From Paludibacterium paludis (GTDB lineage Bacteria; Pseudomonadota; Gammaproteobacteria; Burkholderiales; Chromobacteriaceae): a stretch of 64,000 nt of DNA. The position numbers were made by a program, and so were the translations under genes. The notes under the pieces are model-generated. The model was not told where the DNA came from. It searched no databases and saw nothing but the letters and a program-made list of their open reading frames with translations. The DNA is taken from NCBI RefSeq assembly GCF_018802605.1, contig NZ_CP069161.1, positions 3,410,001-3,474,000 on the forward strand, in the 5' to 3' direction. This document shows positions 37,438 through 47,951 of the stretch, piece by piece (position 1 is the first letter of the stretch; the number at the start of each line of letters is the position of its first letter).

Positions 37438-38877
37438 ATGAACCGTCGCCAGATCCACAGCGTGGGCATCGACATCGGCACCACGACAACCCAGGTGATC
37501 TTCTCGCTCCTGGAGCTTGTCAACCGCGCCGGTGTGTCGCAGGTGCCGCGCTACGAGTTTTCGCGCCGCGACATCGTCTATGAAAGCCCGGTGGCGTTCA
37601 CGCCGCTGGACGCGGACGGCCGGGTGCGCGAGGACGAACTGATGGCCTTCATCCGCGCGCAATACCGGGCCGCCGGCATCCGCGAGGACGCCGTGGAGTC
37701 CGGCGCCATCATCATCACCGGCGAGACATCCAAGGCCCGCAACGCCCGCGACGCGGTACTGCGTCTGGCCGAAACACTGGGTGACTTCGTGGTGGCCACC
37801 GCCGGTCCGCATCTGGAATCGGCCATCGCCGGCCATGGCTCGGGCGCCTGCGAGATGTCCGCGCAGGAAACCCGCCGCGTGGCCAATATCGACATCGGCG
37901 GCGGCACCGCCAACTACGCGGTGTTCGAAGCCGGCCGGCTGGTCGATACCGCCTGCTTGAACGTCGGCGGACGGCTGATCGAAACCACCGCCGACGGCGC
38001 GACCCGCCATGTGCACGAGCCGGCCCGCGCCATCTGCGCCGACCTGTTCGGCGATGGCGTCGATCTGTCCGCGCTCGGTCCGGCCGAGCACGAGCGGGTG
38101 GCCGGGCGCATGGCCGGCCTGCTCTGGGAAGTGCTGGTGGGCGACCCCTCCGCGCTCGCGCGCGAACTGTTGATGACCGAGCCCCTGCGAGCGGGCCGGC
38201 CATTCGATGCCGTGATGATTTCCGGCGGGGTCGGCGAGTGCTACTACCGCCCGTCCTCTGCCGCCACGCCTTACGCCTTTCACGATATCGGCCCGCTGCT
38301 CGCCCGGGCGCTTCACACGCACGAGGGCATGCGGGCGCAGCCCGTCATCATGCCCGCGCAAACGCTGCGCGCCACGGTCATCGGCGCCGGGGCCTACACG
38401 CTGTCACTGTCGGGCAGCACCATCTGGCTCAAGAACCTGAAACTGCCGCTGCGCAATATTCCGGTCGCGCATCCGGATCTGGCCTGGGCCGACTTCGCGC
38501 CGGGGCGGCTGGAGGAGAGCCTGGAGCGCGCCGTGCGGCGCCTGGACCTCGATCCCGGCCGGGATCTTTACGCCCTGGCGCTGCCCGCCGACCTGCCCAT
38601 CGCCTATCGGGCCATCGACGCCTGCGCCACCGAGCTTGCCGGTTTCTCTCGCCGCTTCGCCCAGGAACGCCCCTTGATCGTGCTGTCGTGCCGGGATCTG
38701 GGCAAGGCGCTGGGGATGCTGCTGCAGCCGGCGCTCGCCGGGCGCGAGCTCGCGGTCATCGACGAAGTGGCCACGCGCGATGGCGACTACATCGACATCG
38801 GCGCGCCGCTGTTCGGTGGAGAGATCGTGCCCGTCACCGTCAAGTCATTGGCCTTTCCATCATCCAAAGGTATGTGA
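37438..38877 (+). CDS. eutA: ethanolamine ammonia-lyase reactivating factor EutA
   Basis: A 479-residue actin-fold ATPase that exchanges damaged cobalamin in EutBC for fresh coenzyme. SVGIDIGTTTTQVIFS opens it; IITGETSKARNA, NIDIGGGTANYAVFEAG and ISGGVGECYYRP are nucleotide-fold motifs, and the end IDIGAPLFGGEIVPVTVKSLAFPS matches the family. Starts 11 bp after eutH and ends 2 bp before eutB, so it should be coupled to the enzyme it repairs. Confidence 0.95.
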   Translation: MNRRQIHSVGIDIGTTTTQVIFSLLELVNRAGVSQVPRYEFSRRDIVYESPVAFTPLDADGRVREDELMAFIRAQYRAAGIREDAVESGAIIITGETSKARNARDAVLRLAETLGDFVVATAGPHLESAIAGHGSGACEMSAQETRRVANIDIGGGTANYAVFEAGRLVDTACLNVGGRLIETTADGATRHVHEPARAICADLFGDGVDLSALGPAEHERVAGRMAGLLWEVLVGDPSALARELLMTEPLRAGRPFDAVMISGGVGECYYRPSSAATPYAFHDIGPLLARALHTHEGMRAQPVIMPAQTLRATVIGAGAYTLSLSGSTIWLKNLKLPLRNIPVAHPDLAWADFAPGRLEESLERAVRRLDLDPGRDLYALALPADLPIAYRAIDACATELAGFSRRFAQERPLIVLSCRDLGKALGMLLQPALAGRELAVIDEVATRDGDYIDIGAPLFGGEIVPVTVKSLAFPSSKGM

Positions 38878-38879
38878 TC

Positions 38880-40241
38880 ATGAAACTGAAGACGCATTTA
38901 TTCGGCAAGACTTACCAGTTCCGGGACGTGAAGGACGTGCTGGCCAAGGCCAACGAACCGCGTTCGGGCGACATGCTGGCCGGTGTGGCGGCGCAAAGCT
39001 CGCAGGAGCGCGTGGCCGCCAAGCAGGTGCTGTCCGAGCTGACACTGGCGGACCTGCGCGAGAATCCGGTCATCCCGTACGAGGAGGACTGCGTCACCCG
39101 CGTCATCCAGGATGACATCAACGAATCCGCCTACGCCCGCATCCGCAACTGGACGGTGGGCGAATTGCGCGAAGCCATTCTGGGCGACGACACCGACAGC
39201 ACAGCGCTGGACTACCTGCGCAAGGGGCTGACCTCGGAGATGGTGGCGGCGGTGGCCAAGATCTGCTCCAACGCCGACCTGGTCTACGGCGCCAAGAAAA
39301 TGCCGGTGGTCAAACGCGCCAACACCACCATCGGCCTGCCCGGCCGCTTCAGCGCGCGCCTGCAGCCCAACGACACCCGCGACGACGTGAAAAGCATCGC
39401 CGCGCAGATGTTCGAAGGCCTGTCGTTCGGCATGGGCGACGCGGTGATCGGCGTCAACCCGGTCACCGACAACGTGGAGAACGTGCGCCGCATCCTCGAC
39501 ACCGTGTATGACGCGATCGACAAGTACGCGATCCCCACCCAGGGCTGTGTGCTGGCGCACATGTCCACCCAGATCGAGGCCATCCGCCAGGGCGCGCCGG
39601 GCGGCCTGATCTTCCAGAGTATCTGCGGCAGCGAAAAGGGCCTCAAGGAATTCGGCGTGACGCTGGAACTCATGGACGAAGCGCGCGAAGTCGGCCGCAA
39701 GAACAATCGCATCACCGGCGGCAACTACCTGTACTTCGAAACCGGCCAGGGTTCGGCCCTGTCGGCCAATGCCCACAATGGCGCGGACCAGGTGACGATG
39801 GAAGCGCGCAACTACGGCCTCGCCCGCCACTACGACCCGTTCATCGTCAACACGGTGGTCGGTTTCATCGGCCCGGAATACCTGTACAACGATCGGCAAA
39901 TCATCCGCGCCGGACTGGAAGACCACTTCATGGGCAAGCTCACCGGCATCTCCATGGGGTGCGACTGCTGCTACACCAACCACGCCGACGCCAACCAGAA
40001 CTCCAATGAGAACCTGGCCATCCTGCTGGCGACCGCCGGTTGCAACTTCATCATTGCCATGCCGTTGGGTGACGACATCATGCTCAACTACCAGACGACG
40101 GCCTTCCACGACACCGCCACCCTCCGTCAGTTGCTGGGGCTGCGGCCGGCGCCGGAATTCGAAGCCTGGCTGGAAAAAATGGGCCTGATGGAAAACGGCA
40201 GGCTGACGCGCCGCGCAGGCGATGCGTCCTTCTTCTTCTGA
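38880..40241 (+). CDS. eutB: ethanolamine ammonia-lyase large subunit
   Basis: A 453-residue TIM-barrel subunit of the B12-dependent lyase that splits ethanolamine into acetaldehyde and ammonia. The length equals that of E. coli Eut[74 protein letters not shown] and GMGCDCC-type [15 protein letters not shown] segments are conserved. ATG 38880 has AAGG upstream inside the eutA end. A long open frame upstream of it is not coding. Confidence 0.97.
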   Translation: MKLKTHLFGKTYQFRDVKDVLAKANEPRSGDMLAGVAAQSSQERVAAKQVLSELTLADLRENPVIPYEEDCVTRVIQDDINESAYARIRNWTVGELREAILGDDTDSTALDYLRKGLTSEMVAAVAKICSNADLVYGAKKMPVVKRANTTIGLPGRFSARLQPNDTRDDVKSIAAQMFEGLSFGMGDAVIGVNPVTDNVENVRRILDTVYDAIDKYAIPTQGCVLAHMSTQIEAIRQGAPGGLIFQSICGSEKGLKEFGVTLELMDEAREVGRKNNRITGGNYLYFETGQGSALSANAHNGADQVTMEARNYGLARHYDPFIVNTVVGFIGPEYLYNDRQIIRAGLEDHFMGKLTGISMGCDCCYTNHADANQNSNENLAILLATAGCNFIIAMPLGDDIMLNYQTTAFHDTATLRQLLGLRPAPEFEAWLEKMGLMENGRLTRRAGDASFFF

Positions 40242-40257
40242 TACGGAGCGGACCAAA

Positions 40258-41145
40258 ATGGACAAACAGCAAATCGACGAAATCGTACGCGCGGTGATGA
40301 GTCAACTGGAACAGGGAACGCCGGCCGCCGCGCCCGCCGGCGCCGCCCGCCCGGTCAAGACAGGCGAAGAGGAGGCCCTGCCCGACCTTGGCACCGAACC
40401 CTTCCGGGTCTGGATGGGGGTGGACGAGCCCAAGCGGCCCGAGGTGCTGGCCGAATTGCGCGCCAACACCGCCGCCCGTGTCTGCACCGGCCGCGCCGGA
40501 CCCCGTCCGCGCACCACGGCGCTGCTGCGCTTTCTTGCCGACCATTCGCGCTCCAAGGACACGGTGCTCAAGGAAGTGCCGCAGGAATGGGTGGAACAAA
40601 AGGGCCTGCTCGAACTGCAAAGCGAAATCGAGAACAAGGACCAGTATCTGACGCGTCCGGACATGGGACGGCGCCTGAACGAGACGTCGCTGCAATTGCT
40701 CAAAACGCGCTGCAAACAAAAACCCCAGGTGCAGGTGGTGGTGTCCGACGGTCTGTCCACCGACGCCGTCACCGCCAACTTCGACGAAATCCTGCCCCCC
40801 CTGCTCAAGGGGCTGGAGAGCGCCGGGCTGGAGGTGGGCACGCCGTTCTTCGTCCGCTACGGGCGGGTCAAGGTGGAAGACCAGGTCGGTGAAACGCTCG
40901 GCGCCAAGGTGGTGATTCTGCTGGTGGGCGAACGCCCCGGTCTTGGCCAGTCGGAAAGCCTGTCCTGCTACATGGTGTACGCGCCGACCGCCGCCACCGT
41001 GGAAGCCGACCGCACCTGCATTTCCAACATCCATCGCGGCGGCACTCCGCCGGTGGAGGCCGCCGCCGTCATCGTGGATCTCGCCAAACGCATGCTGGAG
41101 AAAAAGGCCTCCGGCATGGCGCTCAACCGTTCGACAGGAGACTGA
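40258..41145 (+). CDS. eutC: ethanolamine ammonia-lyase small subunit
   Basis: A 295-residue subunit that completes the cobalamin site with EutB. The N-terminal helix [19 protein letters not shown], then an Ala/Pro-rich linker, is the known kind of encapsulation peptide that takes the lyase into the shell. The core has [20 protein letters not shown], DYxVQ-like and [11 protein letters not shown], and [24 protein letters not shown] precedes ATG 40258. Confidence 0.96.
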   Translation: MDKQQIDEIVRAVMSQLEQGTPAAAPAGAARPVKTGEEEALPDLGTEPFRVWMGVDEPKRPEVLAELRANTAARVCTGRAGPRPRTTALLRFLADHSRSKDTVLKEVPQEWVEQKGLLELQSEIENKDQYLTRPDMGRRLNETSLQLLKTRCKQKPQVQVVVSDGLSTDAVTANFDEILPPLLKGLESAGLEVGTPFFVRYGRVKVEDQVGETLGAKVVILLVGERPGLGQSESLSCYMVYAPTAATVEADRTCISNIHRGGTPPVEAAAVIVDLAKRMLEKKASGMALNRSTGD

Positions 41146-41146
41146 C

Positions 41147-41806
41147 ATGGCCACTTTGGATCTGATCAAACCCAGCGTGAAGGCCGTGCGCCTGATCGCC
41201 TCGGCGCAGTCCGACTTCAAGGCCGCGCTCAAGTTGCCCGCCCACATCAACTGCCTGGGCCTGCTTACCGCCGATTCGGACGACGTCACCTACATCGCCG
41301 CCGACGAGGCGACCAAACAGGCGCAGGTCGAGGTGGTGTTCGGCCGCTCGCTGTACGCCGGCGCCGCCCACAGTTCATCGCCCACTGCGGGCGAGGTGCT
41401 GGTGATCCTCGGCGGCGGCTCGCCGGCCGAGGTGCGCGCGGGACTGGATTCCATGATCGCCACCATCGAGGACGGCCCGGCCTTCCGCTGGGCCAACGAC
41501 GCGGAGGACACCGCGTTCCTCGCCCACGTGATCTCGCGCACCGGCTCTTACCTGTCGGCGCAGACCGGCGTGCGCCAGGGAGAACCCCTGGCCTACCTGA
41601 TCGCCCCGCCTCTGGAAGCCACCTTCGGCATCGACGCGGCGCTCAAGGCCGCCGACGTGACGCTGGCCGGCTACGTGCCACCGCCATCGGAGACCAACTA
41701 TTCCGGGGCCTTCCTCACCGGCAGCCAGGCCGCCTGCAGCGCCGCCTGCCAAGCCTTCACCCAGGCCGTGCTGGATGTGGGCAGGCAGCCGATCGCGCTG
41801 ATCTGA
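41147..41806 (+). CDS. eutL: microcompartment tandem-BMC shell protein EutL
   Basis: A 219-residue protein with two fused BMC domains that forms trimers with a gated central pore; the E. coli protein has the same length. [56 protein letters not shown] and [20 protein letters not shown] are near-identical to enterobacterial EutL as recalled. AGGAG before ATG 41147. Confidence 0.97.
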   Translation: MATLDLIKPSVKAVRLIASAQSDFKAALKLPAHINCLGLLTADSDDVTYIAADEATKQAQVEVVFGRSLYAGAAHSSSPTAGEVLVILGGGSPAEVRAGLDSMIATIEDGPAFRWANDAEDTAFLAHVISRTGSYLSAQTGVRQGEPLAYLIAPPLEATFGIDAALKAADVTLAGYVPPPSETNYSGAFLTGSQAACSAACQAFTQAVLDVGRQPIALI

Positions 41807-41819
41807 GCGGAGGGCGGCC

Positions 41820-42311
41820 ATGATCAACGCACTGGGACTCATGGAAGTCAGGGGGCTCGTTACCGCCATCGAGGCGGCCGACGCCATGCTCAAAGCGGCC
41901 GATGTACGGCTCATGCGCCAGTGGCGCACCGAACCGGGCCTGATCTCGCTGGTGGTGGAGGGCGATCTGGCCGCCTGCCGCGCGGCGCTGGACGCCGGAG
42001 AGGCCGCGGCGCGGCGCCTTGGAGAGGTGGTCAGCCGCTGCGAAATCGGCCGCCCCGACCCGGACACCGAAACCCTGGTCGGGACCATGCTCGAGCCGCC
42101 CGCTTCAATCGCACCGCCGGCGACTCCCCGGTTCGACGAAGCGGAGGTCATCGCGCGCATTGCCGCCGCCCCGGCGGGCATGAGCCTGGTCGAACTGCAA
42201 ACGGCCTTCCCCTTCGTCGGCGTCAGCCGCGCCTGGCTGCAGACGCAATGCCGCGAGGGACGGCTCGTTCGGCGGCGCGGCCGCTATTTCGGGACGCAAG
42301 ACAAGGAGTGA
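41820..42311 (+). CDS. eutK: microcompartment shell protein EutK with C-terminal helix-turn-helix-like domain
   Basis: A 163-residue protein: an N-terminal BMC domain (about 1-90, NALGLMEVRGLVTAIEAADAMLKAADV), a short Pro/Ala linker, and a small basic C-terminal domain (about 105-163, ending RLVRRRGRYFGTQDKE) that in E. coli EutK resembles nucleic-acid-binding winged helices. It sequence-diverges from the other BMC proteins in the operon. GCGGAGGG precedes the ATG. Confidence 0.92.
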   Translation: MINALGLMEVRGLVTAIEAADAMLKAADVRLMRQWRTEPGLISLVVEGDLAACRAALDAGEAAARRLGEVVSRCEIGRPDPDTETLVGTMLEPPASIAPPATPRFDEAEVIARIAAAPAGMSLVELQTAFPFVGVSRAWLQTQCREGRLVRRRGRYFGTQDKE

Positions 42312-42470
42312 AGCGGCCGTGTGGCTTGCTCAACCACAAAGCCTCTTCGTGCCTGGCGGTGTACCGTATCCGACAGGGGGGAGGCCGCCGGAGCGAAAAC
42401 CCGGTGACCGGCACAACGGTCGCCGCCAAGCCGTTTCGCCAGGCATGGAACCGCTTAGAGAGGAGAAACG

Positions 42471-43514
42471 ATGCCCGTTCAACCGCGAAAAAACGGACCA
42501 TTGCACCGGCTGCGTCACGACAGCCCGCCAAGCGACGCTCCGCTGGATCCCCTGGGGGCCGAGGTCGGCGTCAGGCGCCGCGAGGCGCACAGCAGTTTCG
42601 AGCAGGCCTGCGCCATCACCGCATGGCAGCAATTGTACGACCAGTTGCAGCCGGGACGCTTCGCCGGCTATCTGAAGGAGTTGTGGCTGGACCGGCTGCA
42701 ATGCTTCGAGGAGTTCACCAACCGCGCGTTGCGCCAATCGTGCATCGTCTGGCCCGGCGCCTACTGGTTCGGCATTCCCTGCCCGGGCCAACCCGATGCC
42801 GCGCGCGACGGCTCGACAGTCGACGACAACCTCATCACCATCAGTCCGGGCGGCGAGGAGTTCGAACTGACGACTCCCGGGGATTTTCATATCATGGGGC
42901 TGGTGGTGCCGCGCGATGCGCTCGAAACGCACGCCAACATCACGCTGGATGGCGGACTGCCGGCGGTGCTGGCCAATACGCCGCTCCTGCAGGTGAATCC
43001 GGCCCGCAAGCGCGAGTTCATCCGCCGCCAGCGAGAACTCCTGACGGAAGCCGAGCGCAGCCGGCTCGGACCGTCCGACGTCGTCGCCTATCGCTTCATG
43101 CGCCATGAACTGCTCGACAACCTGACCGATCTGCTCGCCAGCGCGAGCCCGGCCCCGGCGCCGCTGCGCAGCCGCCAGCAACACTGGCGCCAGGTCCGCA
43201 GGGCGCGCGATTTCGCGATGAGCCAGCCGGATGTACCGCTGGTGGTGGCCGATCTGTGCAACCATCTCAATGTGAGCCGGCGCACACTGCAGAACATTTT
43301 TCACAACACCCTGGGCATCTGCCCGCTCTCCTACCTCAAGGCGATGCGCCTCAATGCGGTCAGGCGCGAATTGCTGAGTCCCGAATCGCGCTACCTGTCG
43401 GTGCAGGATGCGGCCACTGACTGGGGATTCTGGCACCTGAGCCAGTTCGCGGTGGACTACGGCCGGCTGTTCGGCGAGAAACCGTCGGATACGCTGCGTC
43501 GTCGGGAGAAATGA
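42471..43514 (+). CDS. eutR: AraC-family activator of ethanolamine utilisation EutR
   Basis: A 347-residue regulator that, in enterobacteria, activates eut in response to ethanolamine plus adenosylcobalamin. The N-terminal sensor has ITAWQQLYDQLQPGRF, LRQSCIVWPGAYWFGIP and GGEEFELTTPGDF; the C-terminal double helix-turn-helix has DLCNHLNVSRRTLQNIFHNTLGI and DAATDWGFWHLSQFAVDYGRLFGEKPS. GAGGAG before ATG 42471. The 159-bp gap after eutK could hold a separate promoter, as known in Salmonella; none could be pinned down. Confidence 0.95.
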   Translation: MPVQPRKNGPLHRLRHDSPPSDAPLDPLGAEVGVRRREAHSSFEQACAITAWQQLYDQLQPGRFAGYLKELWLDRLQCFEEFTNRALRQSCIVWPGAYWFGIPCPGQPDAARDGSTVDDNLITISPGGEEFELTTPGDFHIMGLVVPRDALETHANITLDGGLPAVLANTPLLQVNPARKREFIRRQRELLTEAERSRLGPSDVVAYRFMRHELLDNLTDLLASASPAPAPLRSRQQHWRQVRRARDFAMSQPDVPLVVADLCNHLNVSRRTLQNIFHNTLGICPLSYLKAMRLNAVRRELLSPESRYLSVQDAATDWGFWHLSQFAVDYGRLFGEKPSDTLRRREK

Positions 43515-43567
43515 AGAATGCTACCTGGTGGCCCAGCGCGACGCCGACACGCCTCCGAGAATGAAAA

Positions 43568-43600
43568 GAAAAATACCCGGCCAACGTCAGTTGCCGGGTA
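43568..43600 (-). terminator. terminator of the rhlE-srkA transcription unit
   Basis: In the minus direction, 8-base arms TACCCGGC / GCCGGGTA are followed by TTTTTCTTTTC, between the convergent eutR and srkA genes. Confidence 0.8.
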
Positions 43601-43665
43601 CCCACGATCACCAGGGCTTGCGGTACAAGGCGCACTCGATACATCGCGACGCCGGCTTGCCGCGT

Positions 43666-44667
43666 TCAGACCAGCGGCGGCTCCTGCATCAGCGCCACCT
43701 GTTCGCGCAGCTCGAGAATGCGGTCCTGCCAGTAACGGACGGTGCCGAACCAGGGGAACGCGGCGGGGAAGGCCGGATCCTGCCAGCGGCGCGCGATCCA
43801 CGCGCTGTAATGGAGCAGTCGCAAGGTCCGCAACGCTTCCATGAGTTGCAACTCCCGGTCGTCGAACTCGCAGAACATCTCGTAGCCGCTGAGCACCGCG
43901 TTAAGCTGGGCGCGCATCTCCGGGCCATCGCCCGAGAGCAGCATCCACAGGTCCTGGATCGCCGGCCCCGTGCGGCTGTCGTCGAAATCGACGAAATGCG
44001 GACCGTTGTCGGTCCACAGCAAATTGCCCGGGTGACAATCGCCATGCAACCGCAGCACCCTGACATCGCCCGCCCGCTGCCAGGCCTGGTCGACACCGTC
44101 CAGAGCCTGGTCCGCGATGCTGATCCAGGCGGCCCTCAATTCGTCGGGCAACCAATCCCCGCTCACCAGGAAATCGCGCGGTTCCTGTCCGAAGCTTTGC
44201 CGGTCAAGCGCCGGTCTTGCCCGGTATTCGCCGCAGGCGCCAATGGCGTGGATGCGTCCCAGAAAACGTCCGAGCCACTCGAGGGTCTCTTCCCGGTCCA
44301 GATCCGGCACCCTGCCGCCCTGTCTGGCGAACAGCGCGAACCGGTGACCGTCGACATGGTGCAGGGTGCGCCCATCGAACGCCAGGGGAGGAACAACCGG
44401 CACTTCCTGCCCGGCAAGCTCGAGACTGAACGCGTGCTCCTCGAGAATCGCCTCGTCGCTCCAGCGCCCCGGCCGATAGAATTTGGCGATCAGCGGCGGA
44501 TCTTCATCCATGCCGATCTGGTAGACACGGTTTTCGTAGCTGTTGAGCGCCAGAAGACGGCCATCGGGCCGCAAGCCGATACTCTCCAGCGCCGACAGCA
44601 GGCAATCCGGCGTCAAACCGGAAAACGGCGGTTCGTGAGGCGTATCGGCCGTGTCGTTCGGCGTCAT
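43666..44667 (-). CDS. srkA: stress response kinase A (YihE-type Ser/Thr kinase)
   Basis: A 333-residue kinase of the aminoglycoside-phosphotransferase fold, known in E. coli to counter stress-induced death pathways. [14 protein letters not shown] and [15 protein letters not shown] form the ATP lobe; [14 protein letters not shown] is the catalytic loop and [20 protein letters not shown] the metal-binding segment. Its ATG overlaps the rhlE stop (ATGA), so it is read with that gene. Confidence 0.94.
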   Translation of the reverse strand: MTPNDTADTPHEPPFSGLTPDCLLSALESIGLRPDGRLLALNSYENRVYQIGMDEDPPLIAKFYRPGRWSDEAILEEHAFSLELAGQEVPVVPPLAFDGRTLHHVDGHRFALFARQGGRVPDLDREETLEWLGRFLGRIHAIGACGEYRARPALDRQSFGQEPRDFLVSGDWLPDELRAAWISIADQALDGVDQAWQRAGDVRVLRLHGDCHPGNLLWTDNGPHFVDFDDSRTGPAIQDLWMLLSGDGPEMRAQLNAVLSGYEMFCEFDDRELQLMEALRTLRLLHYSAWIARRWQDPAFPAAFPWFGTVRYWQDRILELREQVALMQEPPLV

Positions 44668-46022
44668 GACTGGCGCGGAGCCTCGACCTTGTAGCGCGGC
44701 GCCAGGAACAGCGCCGGCACTTCGCGCTTGGTCTTGGCCTGGCGGCCCGGCAACGGTGTCTTGCGGCCTTCGGCGGCCGGAGCGGCCAGGGCGGACACCG
44801 CGACCGGTCGCTCGGATGCGCCACGGCCGCCGCGACGAGCGCGCGGCTCGGGTGCTTCGCCGGCGGGACGCGGCATCCAGGAAGGCCAGAATCCTTCCAC
44901 CGTTTCCGGTTTGAGGGTTTTCTTGATCAGTTTTTCGATGGCTTCGTGCTGCTTGTCCTCTTCCTCGCCCATCAGCGAAATCGCCACGCCGGTGGCGCCG
45001 GCCCGGCCGGTACGGCCGATGCGGTGCACATAGTCTTCCGGCGAATTGGGCATCTCGTAGTTCACCACGTAGGGCAACTCGGAGATATCCAGACCGCGCG
45101 CGGCCACATCGGTGGCGACCAGCACCTTCACTTCGCCGCTCTTGAATGCGGCGAGCGTTTCCAGGCGCGAGCCTTGCGACTTGTCGCCATGGATGGCTTC
45201 CGCCGCGTGACCGTCGCGTTTCAGATCGCGGGCCAACTGGTCGGCGCTGATCTTGGTGCGGCAGAACACGATGACTTGCGACATCTGGCGCTGGCGGATC
45301 AGGTGCGAGAGCAGATGGCGCTTGCGGTAGGCATCGACCTGGTACACCAGTTGTTCGACCTGATCGTTGGTCGAGTTCTGGCGCGCCACTTCGACCAGTT
45401 GCGGGTCGACCATGAACTCTTCGGCCAGGCGTTTGATCTCGTTGGCGAACGTCGCGGAAAACAGCAGGGTCTGACGCGACTTGGGCAGCATCGACAGGAT
45501 CTTGCGGATGTCCTGGATAAAGCCCATGTCGAGCATGCGGTCCGCTTCGTCGAGCACCAGGATGTCGACCTTGTTGAGCGCCACCGTGCGGGCGCCGACA
45601 TGGTCGAGCAGCCGGCCGGGCGTCGCGATCAGGATCTCCACGCCGCGGCGCAGCTCCTGGGTCTGGGGATCCATGTTCACCCCCCCGAAAACCGTTGTAC
45701 AGCGTATCGGCAGGTAGCGGGTGTAGGCCTTGGCGTTGACGCCGATCTGGTCGGCCAGCTCCCGGGTCGGCGACAGGATCAGCGCGCGCACCGGATGCAT
45801 CGCCGGCGAGGCGCTGGGATTGGCGAATTTTTTCAATCGTTCCAGAATGGGCAGCATGAAAGCCGCCGTCTTGCCGGTCCCCGTCTGGGCGGCGGCAAGC
45901 AGGTCGCGGCCGGTCAGCACCAGGGGAATGGCCTTGGCCTGGATCGGCGTGGGCTCGCTATAGCCCTGCTCGTCGATCGCGCGGAGGATCTCCGGCGACA
46001 ACCCAAGCTCGGCAAATGTCAT
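44664..46022 (-). CDS. rhlE: DEAD-box ATP-dependent RNA helicase, RhlE type
   Basis: A 452-residue RNA helicase: Q motif (GYSEPTPIQ), motif I AQTGTGKT, Ia [20 protein letters not shown], and [12 protein letters not shown], followed by a basic Ala/Arg-rich tail (from about 380) as in RhlE. It probably remodels ribosomal or messenger RNA. GCAGGAG before ATG 46022 fixes the start; a longer in-frame form adds 23 unrelated residues. Confidence 0.93.
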   Translation of the reverse strand: MTFAELGLSPEILRAIDEQGYSEPTPIQAKAIPLVLTGRDLLAAAQTGTGKTAAFMLPILERLKKFANPSASPAMHPVRALILSPTRELADQIGVNAKAYTRYLPIRCTTVFGGVNMDPQTQELRRGVEILIATPGRLLDHVGARTVALNKVDILVLDEADRMLDMGFIQDIRKILSMLPKSRQTLLFSATFANEIKRLAEEFMVDPQLVEVARQNSTNDQVEQLVYQVDAYRKRHLLSHLIRQRQMSQVIVFCRTKISADQLARDLKRDGHAAEAIHGDKSQGSRLETLAAFKSGEVKVLVATDVAARGLDISELPYVVNYEMPNSPEDYVHRIGRTGRAGATGVAISLMGEEEDKQHEAIEKLIKKTLKPETVEGFWPSWMPRPAGEAPEPRARRGGRGASERPVAVSALAAPAAEGRKTPLPGRQAKTKREVPALFLAPRYKVEAPRQS

Positions 46023-46107
46023 GTATTGCTCCTGCAAAAAAATGGGCGACGGCGCGAAGGCCAAGCCCGCGCGCCGCTCACCGCGATTCATGTGTAGACT
46101 GTTTCGG

Positions 46108-47028
46108 TCAGCTCAGATACCGGACAAGCCCGGCCAACAGGACAACGAACAGCCACAAGAGCACCGATCGCCATACCAGTCCGACGGCGCTCTTGAGCGC
46201 CTGGGGATCGGCTTCGTCGCCGATGCCCAGCTCCGGACGGAATTTGATGGTGTAGTCCTGCTTGAGGGGATCGCCAAGCCGTATGCCGATCGCTCCCGCC
46301 GCGGTCGCCAGCAGGATACCCGCGGCGTGGTTCCCCCAGGTTTTGGCCTGGGCGCGCCAGCAGTAGACCGCGTCCTCGAAGTCACCGGTCACGGCGAAGC
46401 CCGCGGCGGTAAGGCGCACAGGAATCCAGTCGAGCCACGTGGTGACCTGGGCGGCGAACTCCCCGAAACGCTCCTCCCGGTCGATACGGTCACCCCATTT
46501 GCTGCTGAGCATCGTCGACAGGCGGAACACCAGCGCGCCGACCGGGCCGGGCAGCAGCACGAACCAGAACATCGTCCCGAACACGTGACGGTAACTGTCG
46601 ACAATGCCCTGCTCGATGGCCAGCCGGGAGATCTCGTTCACCGACAGCTCGGCGGTCGGCTGGCCGGTCCACTGGCGCAGCAGATTGCGCGCATCGAAGT
46701 CGCGCCCTTCGGACAACGCGAGGGAGATCTCGGAGAACGCGCTGGAAAAATGCCGGAACCCCATCGTCAGATACAGCACAAACACGTTCCACGCCAGCGC
46801 CAGCGCCGGCGTGACCGCCGCCAACGCGTAATACACGCCGAGCACGATCAACGCGGGGGGAAGGATGGCCGTCAGCCAGGCCAGCAGGCCATGCCGCCAG
46901 GCGCCGGCATTCAGGTTGCGCTCAAGATAGTTCGCATAACGGGTAAACAGCAACCATACCCGGTTGCGGTTCCCCAGGGGGCGCAACTGCTCCAGCGCCA
47001 GAGCAAAAATAAGGGATAACAGGGTCAT
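46108..47028 (-). CDS. CobD/CbiB (AmpE-like) family membrane protein
   Basis: A 306-residue integral membrane protein with about five helices, of the CobD/CbiB superfamily ([67 protein letters not shown]). True CbiB makes adenosylcobinamide phosphate, but this shorter betaproteobacterial form is not near other cobalamin genes and is as likely an AmpE-like protein of unknown role. No Shine-Dalgarno is evident. Confidence 0.72.
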   Translation of the reverse strand: MTLLSLIFALALEQLRPLGNRNRVWLLFTRYANYLERNLNAGAWRHGLLAWLTAILPPALIVLGVYYALAAVTPALALAWNVFVLYLTMGFRHFSSAFSEISLALSEGRDFDARNLLRQWTGQPTAELSVNEISRLAIEQGIVDSYRHVFGTMFWFVLLPGPVGALVFRLSTMLSSKWGDRIDREERFGEFAAQVTTWLDWIPVRLTAAGFAVTGDFEDAVYCWRAQAKTWGNHAAGILLATAAGAIGIRLGDPLKQDYTIKFRPELGIGDEADPQALKSAVGLVWRSVLLWLFVVLLAGLVRYLS

Positions 47029-47106
47029 TGGTTAAAGTCGTTGTCTCGGGCCCAGCTTCGAAGATACCACAAAGCGCCACCGCGCCCAAACAAGCCGACG
47101 GTCTTG

Positions 47107-47571
47107 TCATGCCGAGCCGAGATGGCGTCCTCCGACGGGAATGTCGGGCGTGGTGCCGTCCTTGCCGTAGCCAAGCGTGGACGCGGCGCAACTTCTCAGA
47201 AAAACCAGCGCTTCGCCGGTGCGCTCAAGACCACGTTCGATGATCGCGCCATTGCGGGCATTTCGCGCCTTGGCCTCTTCCAGCGCGTCCTCCAGGGCGC
47301 GCCAGGCGGCGTCGGCTTCGGGCTTGTCCGGCAACCATGCCGCGACGCCCTCCACGGAGTGGATGCCCTTGTCCAGCATCCATTGCGCGCGCGCGCGTCC
47401 CCGCTCCTCGATGGTTTCCAGAGCCGCGGCCTTTTCGGCGGCAATGGCTTCCACGCGGCGCATTTCGCCCTTCTCGAGCACGGCGAACTCCTCGTCGAGA
47501 AGCGCCACTAGCCGGGACAAGCTTTCCGCTTCGTCCCGGCACAATTCGGCAAATCGTTGGCTGTCAGTCAT
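47107..47571 (-). CDS. flgN: flagellar export chaperone FlgN
   Basis: A 154-residue, mostly helical acidic protein that escorts the hook-filament junction proteins FlgK and FlgL. Sequence identity is moderate but the pattern (FAELCRDEAESLSRLVALLDEEFAVLEKGEMRRVEAIAAEKAAAL) and its place behind flgM are diagnostic. AGGTG before ATG 47571. It ends the flgA-flgM-flgN run. Confidence 0.9.
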   Translation of the reverse strand: MTDSQRFAELCRDEAESLSRLVALLDEEFAVLEKGEMRRVEAIAAEKAAALETIEERGRARAQWMLDKGIHSVEGVAAWLPDKPEADAAWRALEDALEEAKARNARNGAIIERGLERTGEALVFLRSCAASTLGYGKDGTTPDIPVGGRHLGSA

Positions 47572-47610
47572 TCGTGCACCTGCCGGCACGGCCATGGGCC
47601 GCCTCCCGGG

Positions 47611-47913
47611 TTACAGCAGCCCCCGCAGATGCTGGATCAAACCATCCGCCGTCTTGCTGGAGTCGGGCTGATAATCGCCGGACAGCAGGGCGTTGCGGAT
47701 TTCTTCGACCTTTTTGGCATCGAACGGCTGCACGCTGGCGCTGATCTGCTGATCCGCCGCGATCGCCTGCGAAGTCCGCGAGCTGATGGCCACGGTTTCG
47801 GACTTGGCCGGCGCCGTCTGCGAAGCGACGTCTTCGGATTCGGTCCGACGCGGGGTCCGCTTGGACTGGGGCGCAAACACCCCGGTCACGTTGCCCGTGT
47901 TATCGATCTTCAT
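47611..47913 (-). CDS. flgM: anti-sigma-28 factor FlgM
   Basis: A 100-residue protein that holds back FliA (sigma-28) until the hook is complete, when it is exported. The N terminus MKIDNTGNVTGV and the C-terminal sigma-binding part VEEIRNALLSGDYQPDSSKTADGLI are typical. AAGGA before ATG 47913. It has its own sigma-28-type promoter in the gap with flgA. Confidence 0.95.
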   Translation of the reverse strand: MKIDNTGNVTGVFAPQSKRTPRRTESEDVASQTAPAKSETVAISSRTSQAIAADQQISASVQPFDAKKVEEIRNALLSGDYQPDSSKTADGLIQHLRGLL

Positions 47914-47951
47914 GGCGTGTCCTTCCTGACTGCATATGTTCTTACACTCTA

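Noticed and set aside
42312..42470. Possible cobalamin riboswitch in the eutK-eutR gap (GGGGGGAGGCC, AAAACCCGG and CCGGCAC segments faintly recall the core).
   Set aside because: The B12 box (AGCC-x-GAAGACCTGCC type) is absent and there is too little room before eutR. EutR-type systems sense the coenzyme through the protein.
46108..47028. CobD/CbiB-family gene near eut as a dedicated B12-supply gene.
   Set aside because: It lies three genes past eutR on the other strand, next to rhlE and flagellar genes, with no other cobalamin gene nearby; the family is common in betaproteobacteria without eut.
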